A stretch of 64,000 nt of DNA from Mucor racemosus. Taxonomy: Eukaryota > Mucoromycota > Mucoromycetes > Mucorales > Mucoraceae. The notes under the pieces are model-generated. The model was not told the origin of the DNA and did no database searches. It was given only the letters and a program-made list of their open reading frames with translations. Below, piece by piece: positions 33,990-44,666 of this stretch (the first letter of the stretch is position 1; the number at the start of each line of letters is the position of its first letter). The position numbers and the translations under genes are program-made. The stretch lies in the NCBI GenBank assembly GCA_027405735.1, contig JAPEHQ010000015.1, positions 620,001 through 684,000 of the forward strand. Reading direction: 5' to 3'.

Positions 33990-34190
33990 TGCGAGTTTAA
34001 TCGAGCTTTATGCGAGTTGTCGAGTTATTCTCGAGTTGTCGAGTTTTTCTCGAGTTGTCGAGTTTTTCTCGAGTTGCCGAGTTTTGCTCGAGCCTTCCTC
34101 GAGCTCTCGAGTTTCAGGAGACTGAAAAACTCGACTCGACTCGACTCGAGTAAAACTCGATCAAATTTTATCGAGCCAGCTCGACTCGTT
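33990..34190. repeat. Right subterminal CGAGT array of hAT
   Basis: Tandem units of the type TTGTCGAGTTTTTCTCGAG, followed by ACTCGACTCGACTCGACTCG at the right end. It is inverted relative to the outermost part of the left array. Confidence 0.9.
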
Positions 34191-34200
34191 GCCAATCCTA

Positions 34201-34208
34201 CTACATAT
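34201..34208. repeat. Right 8-bp target duplication of the hAT element
   Basis: CTACATAT immediately right of the terminus ...CCAATCCTA, identical to 27925-27932. Confidence 0.9.
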
Positions 34209-35117
34209 AATACACGTTTTATCTATTACTAAAGTTTCGTATATATATTTAGTGCTATTTTGTATCTATTAATTATATGTTTACTGGAAACTTCAGTTGT
34301 ATTTTCTAGTGAAATAAAGTCAGCTTTGCATTATTGTACCTAGCATAATAATTACATGATACTGTATAGGGCACAAATAACAGATTTCTTTTTATATTTC
34401 GATCAGGAATAAAGATTTTTCTGTAAACCAAATTGCTGCTAATACTCATCAAATAGCAGTATTATATACCAAAAAAAATAATATGGTCAAATTGCTCAAT
34501 ATTGCACAAATCGAGAAAAACAAAATAACAGATAAGTAGAAGGAAGGACGGCAATTAAAGAAAGTAAACATAGAGGGGATGTTTGTCCTAGTTGTTAAAC
34601 TTATGCGCTTTACAGCTAGTTCAAACGGAGAGGTTGTGGGTTCGAAACTCGTGTAAACAGATTTTGTTCCGGACTTGTGCTTGTCGGGCTATAACCGCAG
34701 CTAATCACCCCCTCACCTTTTTTTTCGTTTTAACTTTCTATGTATAGCTTTTAAAAGACTAGCAATTGTCGTCTTCTTTTCTCTATTCTAATATTTTTAG
34801 TGCTATTTTGGAAATCCATTTTCTTTATGAATATCGTATTTTACAAACACAAGAGATTTTACAAAAGTAGACACATTTTGCATGCAATAATTTAATAATG
34901 TAAACTGTATTGTAAGCCTACTACTATCTGTATATTTTGATTTTGGTTTTCATCCAGTAAGTAACAAATAGAGTATTACTAATTGTAACATTAAAGGCAT
35001 ACATAATGAAATATCTTTAGTCATTTTTCAGAAAGACTTGAAAAGATCTCAGCGAATAACATCGTTAATCATGTTTGGATTTCTATCAGTTCCTGCTTTT
35101 TCAGTCATCATCAGTTT
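34209..35117. other. Intergenic with a tRNA-like/SINE-like stretch
   Basis: About 0.9 kb. Apart from the tRNA-like segment at 34580-34730 (listed separately) it is plain AT-rich DNA. Confidence 0.4.
34580..34730 (+). repeat. tRNA-like/SINE-like segment (degenerate)
   Basis: A box-like TCCTAGTTGTTAAAC at about 34586-34600 is followed by GCGCTTTACAGC and a good B box GGTTCGAAACT (34639-34649). A unique tail and a T8 run near 34719 follow. The stems do not fold into a complete tRNA, so this is a relic or a SINE with an internal Pol III promoter. No second copy in this window. Confidence 0.35.
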
Positions 35118-37541
35118 ACTACGGCCGACCTGTGCTGCACAAGGTGATTTCGTTGTGCTCAGGTGGGCTGCACACTATAGCCTGAGCTGTAGTACCCGCT
35201 GAATAATATGGTTAAAAAAATAACAATATGCACATGGGCACAACAAAAGAAACTGTACACAAGCACAACGCTAAGCCTGTATGTGCAGAATTATAGATTC
35301 TGTCCATGTGCATAACATTAATTCCACGTGTGCATAATAGTGGGATTGCCCATAAGCATATCATTATCCCTATTTGTAAACAATAATAAAATCTAACTAT
35401 GAACATAATGTGCTGATCATATGGGGACAAATTGGTTTGTACATGAGCATCGTGCTGTTCTTCAAATTCCATCGCATATTTTACTGGAATATTGGGGTTT
35501 TAAATTACATTTGCTTTTATTAATGTAGATAATAGATAATAATACAATTCAATACGTTGTTGATGAAGTAGAACAGCACGCAATGCATGCAAGAACCAAT
35601 ATATTTACTATTATTATCATTTGCAAATATGTTTATAGCTATAGTGTTTACAGCAACAATGGTTTTTGCTCGAGCATAAACTTAAATAACATTTACTGCC
35701 TAAATTTATATGCAAGGAAAATCTAAGGTTATATTCGTTACTTTAGCAAACATAAAATTTAAATAAATTAACATTATTATTTAAACTTATTATTTTAGTT
35801 TACGAGTGTCAGCTTTAAAAAGATTTATTTTCAAGTATACAGTAGCTACGATCGAAACTATGGTTATAAGACAAATCATTAGATTATTCTTTTTTTTTGT
35901 TTCTATATCATTTGAAATTGTATCACTTTTCTGGAATATTTCGTGGGTTTGTAGCCAGTTAAAGCTTTTCATTGAGTAGATATAAATATTATTAATACCT
36001 TTGATTTGATCTGGTAATCAAGAAATACGCCCAACAATACAGTAGTAAATAATGATATTTGATTCTAAAATGCTGTTAAATGAAAATATCAGTCTTTAAT
36101 ATAACGAATATAACGACTACTGCTACCTATATTTAAAACACTAGTCCCTTGTATTAGAATGCGTATTCAGATACAAGAAAAGAATACCAGCTTGATAGTC
36201 TGATATGCCTTATCAAACGGTGAATATACCCTTGGAATATGAAAACAAAAAGAGAGAAACAACAAACGTATAAAGGATTTTCAAGGCTTTACATTATTTA
36301 TCGCAACTAAAGCCCCTGCTAAATTACACATTTCAGCCAATGTAAAAGCAGCATTACAGCGCCTGAACTATAAACTAAGAAAAATAGGCAATATCTGTTA
36401 TCATAGTAGAAACATGCATTTTCCTACCAGAAAAACCATCTATCGTATCATACTTTACATTCATTAAAAATTACAAAAGCGAGCCCGTAAAGCAACGACA
36501 TAATTGAGCATAGCAAGATTGAATGGCTAAGTCTCTTATACTGTGGTATATATCTAAGTTTTAAATAAAAAAGCGGTTTTTTTTAAACTTTCCTTATATT
36601 TAACCACGTACGGTCTGAAAATTCAGACTTTGTAGCGGACATTTTCGGGGATCATTTTATCCTTACCATCACTCATGATTTTGATCAAAAAACAAAAAAA
36701 TCAAATTTTGATATCAAAATCAACGTTTAAATATACTACAATGTCAGAGAAAATTGTAGCTATAGCTAATACAAATTATATAAAAGCTTAATATGAAATG
36801 TTAAGTAATGAAACTTTGTAGTTTTGACCAAAAAACGGTTTTTTGATTAAAGGATTTTCATGTAATATTTTGCAATAAAAATTTTTGCTATTTTTATTGA
36901 GCAAATAGAGCACTAAATTTGGTACGTGTGTATATTTTTTGTTTTTATAATTGGTAGTATAATTAACTCTAGATTTGCAAAACCAGAAAAAAAAATTAAA
37001 AAATGTCAAAATTGATGATTTGGACAGAAATAATTTTTGAAATTAATATTCCGCTTATAAGCCTTGTGAGTCTTAAAAATAAGTGATTTTATAATACTTG
37101 AGAACTTTTTCAAGAATTTATGATGCTGTATCCACTTGATTCAAGCTTATTACCGTAAATCTTTATACATGTTAATATTGTGTGGTAGTTTATTTGATGA
37201 TAATATAGTCTTACTTTATAATTATTGCGCTAGAGATGATTTATATTAAGTTTTAGTCGTACCTCTCCAATATCATAAACATAAACATGGCCATCACTGG
37301 AACCTAGTGTATTACCACCTTTTTACCCTCTTTGTCCCAAGCCAATTTATTCAATGCCTTTAAACCCTTTTAAAAATTCTGAGGCAAACACAACACCTTG
37401 GTCCTGTAATTTCTATCCATCAAAATGTTGCAATCTCCATTACATAATAATAAATGCACCTTTTATCAATCTTGACCTCGATCGATGTACATTGGGTCCC
37501 GATTTTTCACCAGTTGTATTTTCTCTTATTCATTAATATTC
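35118..37541 (+). mobile_element. Dynein-fragment DNA element, copy D1
   Basis: About 2.4 kb. The left end TACTACGGCCGACCTGTGC matches the ends of the copy at 59641-63085. The first ~350 bp carry many imperfect copies of a motif like ATGTGCATAA/ATGAGCATAA, a subterminal repeat array. The body is colinear with D2 and D3. The right part carries a dynein intermediate-chain fragment on the minus strand (37226-37375). The right terminus seen in D3 is missing, because D2 begins directly afterwards. No transposase is present, so it is non-autonomous. Confidence 0.8.
37226..37375 (-). pseudogene. Dynein intermediate-chain fragment in D1
   Basis: Minus-strand translation reads ALNKLAWDKEGKK, and after a 5-nt insertion relative to the copy at 7520-7775 it resumes in another frame as GSSDGHVYVYDIGEVRLKLN. 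This is the last WD40 repeat of cytoplasmic dynein intermediate chain. The insertion breaks the frame. The copy in D3 has the same insertion. Confidence 0.75.
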
Positions 37542-37543
37542 AG

Positions 37544-39915
37544 TCGTGCTACAGCCCACCTGTGCTACACAAGATAATTTCGTTGTGCTCAGGTGGGCTG
37601 CACACTATAGCCTGAGCTATTGTGCCCACTGAATATGGTTAAAAAGATAACAATGTTGCATCCACAGATCTGGGTGCATTCCTTGGTTAAGATTACGACA
37701 CAGTTTGATATGTTAAGTTCTACATTGCTGTGTATTATGTTATGAAGCTCCGTTTATACAATAATATGGAACTAGTGTGTGTCACCTAGACTTGATTGGA
37801 TATATGTATATATATAAATAGACTCCTTTAAACAGGTCATATAATTAGAGAATGTGAATATAAAAGAAGATGGTTCGATCTTATAATAAAGTTCTTTAGT
37901 TTTAGTGTGCTCTTTCATTTTATAACAGTTTTTCTTTATTTTTATTAAATGATTTAGTACATATTTTAGCTTTGAGATTGATATAATCTCCTGGCGTAAC
38001 AAACAAGGTGCACATGGGCACAACAAAAGAAACTGTACACGAGCATAACGCTAAGCCTGTATGTGCAGAATTATAGATTCTGTCCATGTGTATGACATTA
38101 ATCCCATGTGTGCATAATAATGGAACTGCCTATCATAAGCATATCATAATTATCCCTATATGTGCATAATAATAAAATCTGACCATGAGCATAATAATGA
38201 GCTGATCGTATGGGCACAATTTGGTTTGTACATGAGCATCGTGCCTTTCTCAAAATTCCATTACATTTTTTACTGAAATGAGGTTTTAAATTACATTTGT
38301 TTTTGTTAATATAGATTATAGACAAGACAAGTCAATACATTGTTGATGTGAAGCAATAATACATGCAAGAGCCAATATATTTACTATTATCATTATTTGA
38401 AAATATGCTTATAGCTATAGTGTTTACAGCAACAATGGTTTTTACTCGAGCATAAACTTAAATAACACTTACTGCTTAAATTTATATGCAAGGAAAATCT
38501 AAGGTTATATTCGTTACTTTATCAAACATAAAATTTAAATAAATTAACATTATTTAAACTTATTATTTTAGTTTACGAGTGTCAGCTGTAAAAAGATTTG
38601 TTTTCAAGTATAGCTACGATGATCAAAACTATGGTTATTAGGTAAAGGCATTAAATTATTCTTTTTTTTTTTGCTTCTATATCATTTAAAATTTTATCAC
38701 TTTTTTGGAACATGTCGTGAGTTTGTAGCCAGTTTTAGCTTTTGATTGTGTATATAAATATCATTATTTCCTTCAATTTTTTGATCTAGTAATTAAGAAA
38801 TATGTCCAAAAACACTGTAGTAAATAATGATATTTGATCTTAGAATGCAGTTAAATGAAAATATCAGTCTCTAATATAACGACCGCTACCTATATTAAAA
38901 ACATTACTCCCTTATGTTAGCATGCGTATTCAGATAAAAGAAAAGAATATCAGCTTGATAGTCTGATATGCCTTATCAAACGGTGAATAATATCCTTGGA
39001 ATATGAAATCAAAAAGAGAGAAACAACACATGACGTAGAAAAGGATTTTCAAGGCTTCACATTATTTAGCGCAATTAAAATCCTGCTAAATTGCACATTT
39101 CAGCCAATGTAAAAGCAGCATTACAGCACATCAACCTATAAACTAAACAAAATAGGCAATATTTGTTATCATAGAAACATGCATTTTCTACCAGAAAAAC
39201 CGGCTGTCATATCATAGATTTATTAAAAAATTGCAAAAGCGAGCCCGTAGAGTAACACTGTAATTGAGCATAGCAAGATTGAATGGCTAAGTCTCTTATA
39301 CTGTGGTATATATCTAAGTTTTAAATAGAAAAGTGGTTTTTTTAAACTTTTTTTTAAATTTAACCACGTACGGTCTGAAAATTCAGACTTTGTGGCGGAC
39401 ATTTTCGGGGATCATTTTATCCTTACCAACACTAATGATTTACATCAAAAAACAGAAAACCCAAATTTTGATACCAAAATCAACGTTTAAATATGCTACA
39501 TTGTGAGAGAAAATTGTAGCTATAGCTAATACAAATTATATAAAAGCTTAATATGAAATGTTAAGTAATGAAACTTTGTAGTTTTGACCAAAAAACGGTT
39601 TTTTGATTAAAGGATTTTCATGTAATATTTTGCAATAAAAATTTTTGCTATTTTTTATTGAGCAAATAGAGCACTAAATTTGGTACGTGTGTATATTTTT
39701 TGTTTTTATAATTGGTAGTATAATTAACTCTAGATTTGCAAAACCAGAAAAAAAAAATTAAAAAATGTCAAAATTGATGATTTGGACAAAAATAATTTTT
39801 GAAATTAATATTCCGCTTATAAGCCTTGTGAGTCTTAAAAATAAGTGATTTTATAATACTTGAGGACTTTTTGAAAAATTTACGATGCTGTACCCATTTG
39901 ATTCAAGCTTATTAC
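37544..39915 (+). mobile_element. Dynein-fragment DNA element, copy D2 (interrupted, truncated)
   Basis: Direct tandem neighbour of D1 and very similar to it over long blocks (for example around 36780-37060 versus 39540-39820). The left terminus is degraded (GTGCTACAGCCCACC). It is interrupted by a 348-bp solo LTR at 37654-38001. The right side stops at TTATTAC exactly where an LTR-like family-3 copy starts (39916), so the dynein segment is absent here. Confidence 0.8.
37654..38001 (+). mobile_element. Solo LTR family 1, copy 1
   Basis: 348 bp beginning TGTTGCATCCACAG and ending CTGGCGTAACA, flanked by a perfect 5-bp duplication AACAA (37649-37653 and 38002-38006). It interrupts D2. The uninterrupted D1 and D3 copies show the empty site. 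A TATA-like TATATATAAATAG (about 37808-37820) and an AATAAAGTTC signal (about 37884) suit an LTR promoter and polyadenylation site. The second copy is 62260-62607, inverted. Confidence 0.92.
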
Positions 39916-40444
39916 TGTCGTATATTTTCAGGATTGATAAATATTACTTAAAAAAGAATACAATTATAAAAGAATGAGTAATTAATCAGTTCTTCAACTG
40001 TATAATAAAAACAAGATATCGTTTATTTAGATGTAAAAGTATGGCCTTTTATATTGATTTGACATTGAGATCCTGAGATGTAATTTAAGGCACTATTGAA
40101 CCATTGGATCTGTTTGATAGTAATCTATGGATTGAAATGGATCAATCATAATTTAACCGTTCTTGTAGAGCTTATGAGTTGTGTTGTTTCAATGCTGCGC
40201 TAAATATGCTTGGATGTTGATTTGATAACTACTTGATTGGTTAACTGCTGGGATGAAATAATGTGGTGTCATAATTGAGGTTCAAGCGTTCTTGGTAATT
40301 ACTGGATTAAACTTGGTGCGCTAGGAGTTTCTTATATCCGATATCAAGACTTGCGCTTCAATACATGTCGTAGTCAATAGATTGTAAGATGTATTGATAC
40401 TGTAGAAGGTGATAATGTATGATACTAGTAGGTGGAATACAACA
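39916..40444 (-). repeat. LTR-like repeat family 3, copy 2
   Basis: 529 bp, reverse complement of 5517-6054. It begins TGTCGTATATTTTC and ends GGAATACAACA. Its left boundary is exact, because D1 continues uninterrupted at the homologous point. The rest of D2 does not resume after it and the 5-bp flanks differ (ATTAC and AATTG), so a deletion accompanied or followed insertion. Confidence 0.7.
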
Positions 40445-40457
40445 AATTGAATTAATA

Positions 40458-40543
40458 TTCACAAGTAGTATTGGTGTCGAGCCGGGTTTTGCCAGCCAAA
40501 TTTACTAGTATAAGCTGGGCTCGACAACATCCCTATTCACAAG
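40458..40543. repeat. 8-bp target duplications around the mini-hAT
   Basis: TTCACAAG occurs at 40458-40465 and again at 40536-40543, directly flanking the 70-bp element. The direct repeat is perfect. Confidence 0.88.
40466..40535 (+). mobile_element. 70-bp miniature hAT element
   Basis: Left end TAGTATTGGTGTCGAGCC, right end read inward TAGGGATGTTGTCGAGCC, i.e. imperfect inverted termini sharing TGTCGAGCC. They resemble the ends of the 6.27-kb hAT (TAGTATTGGAGTCGAGCC). The 34 bp between termini contain no coding sequence. Perfect 8-bp target duplications show that it moved as a unit. It is non-autonomous and unusually small. Confidence 0.85.
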
Positions 40544-40639
40544 CATGAGATTTTTTTTCTTTGTTTTCTGCAGTTGTAAATAATAGTTTATTTGTAACAC
40601 GTTAAGCGCATTATCCAGGGCCTAATTTCTGTATTCACA

Positions 40640-41920
40640 AGATAGGTTTAGTTGATTGCTACTCTGCATTTTTTGTTTTAGCGAAAAATATTGATTTTTC
40701 GTCGAGATAATCAAAATAATAGTTTTGTCACAGCTTAAACCCAATAGTAACGGGGTTCCAAAAATGATTTGATGAAAAAAATGAATGAAAAATGATTCAA
40801 AAAACAAAATCGTTTAAATGTTCATGAACCCCAAAGCAAGTTGACCTAGCGTATTAAATAGTTTTTGTACAGTTTTAGATTCTGCATCCATATAAATAAA
40901 ACTCAGACAAACATTTTACATTAAATTTTGCGTAAAATGTAATTGAAATTTTGAAGGTTTTTTGAAGATACACATCACTTTTTATAAACATATTTAAAAT
41001 ATAACTAACTGAAATGATGCGCAAAAACATTATCTATCGATCGAGCTATTGTGAAAAATTTTAGCTGCATTTTTCGTAGAGAAAACAAAATTTTTGTCCA
41101 AATTTTTCAGATTCAGAATTTGGGATGAGGGTACGATAAGGGAAAAATGGAAACTAGAAATGGAGGTACCTTTTTGTACACATTTTTGAGGATATCTCCA
41201 CGAAAAATCAATATTTTAAAAAAATCTAAATTAGATCCGAGAGAGCTCAACGAGCTTGATGACATGAATAAAAAAAAAATGTTGCTCAATTTAACCAATA
41301 TTTTGAAACCTACTATAGAAATGCCCAAAAAAATGAAAAAAAAATAAAAGTGCTCAGAATTTTTTTATATTCAAATATGTTATAGAACACTTTAAAACAA
41401 GTAATTTTTATTATTAAAAAATGTTAGTATAGCTTAATTTTTTCTAGAGATATGAAGCCTCAAAGTTTTCAATCCATTAGCAGTGAAATATGAAATACGC
41501 GTAAAAAATCTGAAACCTTAGCACTGAAAAATTAATACCACCTGCAAAAAGTAAGATATTTTTGGATACTTGTTTTTGAATTAAAGCTGAACATCTCAGG
41601 TACATTGGCATATAATTTTTTTTTGGTGTTATTTAGTGAAAAAAAAAGTGGAACAAGGATGAAAAGTGAGACCCAGTTTTCAAGGGAAAAGCAGTGAATT
41701 TTACGCGTTTTTGAGCCTTTTTCGAGATATAAAATAAATTTAGGACCAGGTAGCATAATGCGACCAATGTATATATGCTTAGAATTGTCTATGGTATATC
41801 CTAAAAAAAAGTTAATATGATGTTAGCTATAGAAAGAGGACACGCTCCGATTTTGAAGATTGAGAATCGTGAAAAATTGAGGTTTTTGAAAATCCAAATT
41901 CTACGAGTACCTCCAAAATA
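40640..41920 (+). repeat. Dispersed repeat family A, copy 3
   Basis: About 1.28 kb, colinear with copies 2 and 4. It shares blocks around TGCATTTTTCGTAGAGAAAA, TGGAGGTACCTTTTTGTACA and GGATACTTGTTTTTGAATTA. A plus frame of 66 codons (41147-41347) is the counterpart of the copy 2 frame. Confidence 0.8.
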
Positions 41921-42815
41921 ATACCAAAATCCATTATAACTTATGGAGTGTATTGTTTTTCAAGGGCATAAATATTTAAATCATCACAAGTCAAAGGTTC
42001 GTTAACTAAAGAGTATAACAAAGCAAATTAAGATGTAATTATTTAAAATGAATACTTTTTTTACTAATACATTGAAAAAGCAATTAAAGACTTTTATGGA
42101 GTGGTATTGATCGCTCCAACAAGACGAAAGATATAAAAGCTATTTTTCATTACTAGAAGATGTACCTAAAAGGATCCGATTTAATGGCAAGGTCAAATCT
42201 CGAATCTCAGTACATTGTCGTGTAACATAATACTTATTCAAAAGATTTCAAGATTGCATGTGGTTTTAAAATTTGCAAAAGAAAAAAAGCATCGCTGCAC
42301 CTATGTATGTATGCAAAAGCAGCTGGTGATAAACGAAAAAGTATATTAGAAAACTATATAGTGAAACAAATACTAGAGAATAGTATAGTATCGCAAAGGA
42401 ATAACAGGTTGTCGATGGATCTATTTCGCTATTATCACCTGAGGTGGAATGTATTAAATTTAAAGACGAATTTAACACAGCTAGGCTTTATATTTTCAAC
42501 TGTAAATGTCTAATCAAACTGTTGATAATGTAAAGTTGACAAATTCATGAGGAACGCCTCTTGATTCATTATGCACTTGAATGAACAACGGCCATTCGAT
42601 ATTTTGTCATCTTTAAACACATAACACTCTCATCATTCCATATTTCCTGCGAATAAATAGTTTTGTCATAACGATTTCGGAACTTGGCTATACTTCATAA
42701 ACCTTGAGCTCGGCAATCTCTTCCCCATACTCCTCAACTCTTAAATATTGTTACACCGACAAAAAATATACCACAATTATTATACAATTTTATTACAGCA
42801 GTATATTTGAATAAT
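41921..42815. other. Intergenic
   Basis: About 0.9 kb between repeat copy A3 and the HIU hydrolase 3' end. A small frame at 42307-42513 has no recognisable features. Nothing else supported. Confidence 0.4.
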
Positions 42816-43401
42816 TTAACTACCACGATAAGTAGTGTAAGAATAAGGACTAATCAACAAAGGGATATGATAATGTTGTTCAGGATTGGCCAATTCAAAA
42901 ACAATCTATGAATAGCATGTCAATACGTTGAACAGGACAGCCAAAATATGAAATAAATACTCACTTGAACGTAGGGATAGAAGCAATCTTGACCAATCTT
43001 GGAAAAGAAAGCTTTAGTCTCAAAGGTAACACGATAGATACCCTTCTCAGCCTTATAACCTTCAGGCAACAATGTAGGGCAACGGCCATCACTGTTTGTT
43101 TGACTAAAAACATAAAGCATGAATATACAAATGATCCTTATGTCACAGGCATTAAAGATACTTACGATGTAGAAAGAGTGGCAAATGAACCAGATTGATC
43201 CAACTTTTCAATCTTTACATCGATATTTTGGCCAGGAGTACCCAAAGAAGCAATGAGAACATGACAAGTGATAGGGCTTTTATGTGTTGACATTGTAGGC
43301 TATCAAAAATGTTAGACAAACATTATTGAAAATACTTGATTCCTTGTAAATACCTTTAAATGCTCTTTAACAGTTTCAAGACGAGAAGATGCAAAAGACA
43401 T
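42816..43401 (-). CDS. 5-hydroxyisourate hydrolase (transthyretin-like)
   Basis: Four exons, 43354-43401, 43166-43299, 42965-43103 and 42816-42905, encode 136 residues. The enzyme hydrolyses 5-hydroxyisourate to OHCU, the second step of urate breakdown. Diagnostic features are PITCHVLIASLGTPGQ near the N-terminus (catalytic His), NSDGRCPTLLP (Arg), EQHYHIPLLISPYSYTTY (His) and the C-terminal YRGS that separates HIU hydrolases from true transthyretins. The first exon encodes only MSFASSRLETVKEHLK, in which RLETVKEHL fits the type 2 peroxisomal signal (R/K)(L/V/I)x5(H/Q)(L/A). Peroxisomal location, where urate oxidase normally works, is therefore likely. All junctions are canonical and frame-consistent. 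Confidence 0.92.
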
Positions 43402-43734
43402 GATAAACAGAAAAAAAGAAAAGAATAAGATAGTAGGTATATTTTTCCATCTTTTATAGGCATACTTGGATTTTCTTTGAATAAGCGAACTGAATTTCTC
43501 ATCACACGTGACCTATCAAACCCATCTTTCTTTGACCATCATATCGTATATTACAAAGGAAATCACTTTTTATAAATATAGACTTTTTATTTCTGTTTGC
43601 TTGCCATTTGATAAACATAATTTTATATTTTCCTCGACCAGTTTTTTGGAGTGAAAAGAAAAAAAAAAAGGGATGAAAAAAAAAGAATTGTAGGTTCAAA
43701 ACGTAGTTGTGTATGTATAAATCATTTTTATAAA

Positions 43735-44182
43735 TTAATGATGATGAGCAGAAGCATCATTCTACAAATAAAGAGAAAACGTTACATGTTGAGTAAATAG
43801 CATGTTGATATTTGACTTGATTCACTTACGACGATAGGAGGAAGGTTACGCTCCCATTTGGTACCCTCAGGACCCATGGGCACTATTTAAATGATAGAAA
43901 TGTCAGTATATAAAATTCGTCAAAAAAGTGATACATCTCAAATTTACATTTGTAAGGATCAGGATGAGCCCAATCTTGGAGTTCTTTCTCTGCTTTTTGG
44001 ACAAGAGCTTGAATTTCCTTGGGGCTGGTAACATGTTTATTTTGCTCGAACTGAGCTCTGATTTGAAGAGCTTTTTGTCTCCATAAATCACGTTGAATAT
44101 ACCAATCGAGTGAAAGCTTTAATGAACGTTTATAAAGTGATTGAACCTGCAAACGGTGAGCAACTGCAATTGAGGTGGACAT
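43735..44182 (-). CDS. NADH:ubiquinone oxidoreductase subunit NDUFB9 (B22, LYR family)
   Basis: Three exons, 43948-44182, 43830-43882 and 43735-43761, encode 104 residues. NDUFB9 is an accessory subunit at the tip of the membrane arm of mitochondrial complex I and binds acyl carrier protein through its LYR fold. Evidence: VQSLYKRSLKLSLDWYIQRD (LYR-type motif), RAQFEQNKHVTSPKEIQ, LQDWAHPDPYK, and PMGPEGTKWERNLPP near the end, all in family order. The last exon holds only NDASAHH. Length is typical of fungal homologues. Upstream lies a divergent, slightly GC-richer segment before the next gene. Confidence 0.88.
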
Positions 44183-44666
44183 TTTGGATAGTATTATTAT
44201 AAGAAAGGGCTAAAGAACAAAAACACAAAACAAAACAATCCAAGCTCTAATGTTTTCACTCCCGCTTGGGGTGCGGGGCACGCCCTCTCGATTCACTGCT
44301 ATTATCAGCCCTCAGATATCCTAGTATTTATGATGACGTACATAGTAATTGATATATTGTAGTAGTAGCTATGAAATTTCTGATTTCATTTAATGAATCA
44401 AATGTCAAAGATTGCGGAATTTTGTTGCTAGATATTCCATTGTCAAGGGATTTCTTTGCTGGGGAATCCGCTAATATCCACCCTGCTGCAAGATATCATA
44501 TTTTAAATTCATCAGCTACCTTATCATAATTCAATACAAAAAGGCAGACCTTACTGACAGAGAAATGAAATGTTTGGATATAGTTTATTCTCTTCAAATC
44601 CCAATTACAAAACAGGAGGGTATAGTTAAAATCAATTGCAAATCGTACAAGACATCATTGCATAGA
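44183..44666. other. Intergenic
   Basis: 484 bp between two minus-strand genes. A GC-rich patch (about 44265-44295, GCTTGGGGTGCGGGGCACG) stands out against the AT-rich background and may be a promoter element of NDUFB9. No gene seen. Confidence 0.4.

Larger units (their letters stand above)
27933..34200 (+). mobile_element. Complete hAT transposon, 6268 bp
   Basis: The left end reads TAGTATTGGAGTCGAGCC, and the right end read inward is TAGGATTGGCAACGAGTCG. The two are imperfect inverted termini beginning TAG and sharing ATTGG and CGAGTCGAGC-like blocks. Both sides carry the same 8-bp direct repeat CTACATAT. Inside lie dense CGAG/CTCGAG subterminal repeats at each end, a 3-kb left arm, a solo LTR (30473-30824) and a five-exon transposase gene (30937-33787) with no stop or frameshift. 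Structure and coding capacity look intact, which implies recent insertion and possibly an autonomous element. Confidence 0.92.

Noticed and set aside
37772..38026. 84-codon minus frame, also seen inverted at 62259-62489
   Set aside because: It lies within the family-1 solo LTR. Conservation reflects LTR identity, and the frame crosses the LTR boundary and starts in the host element.
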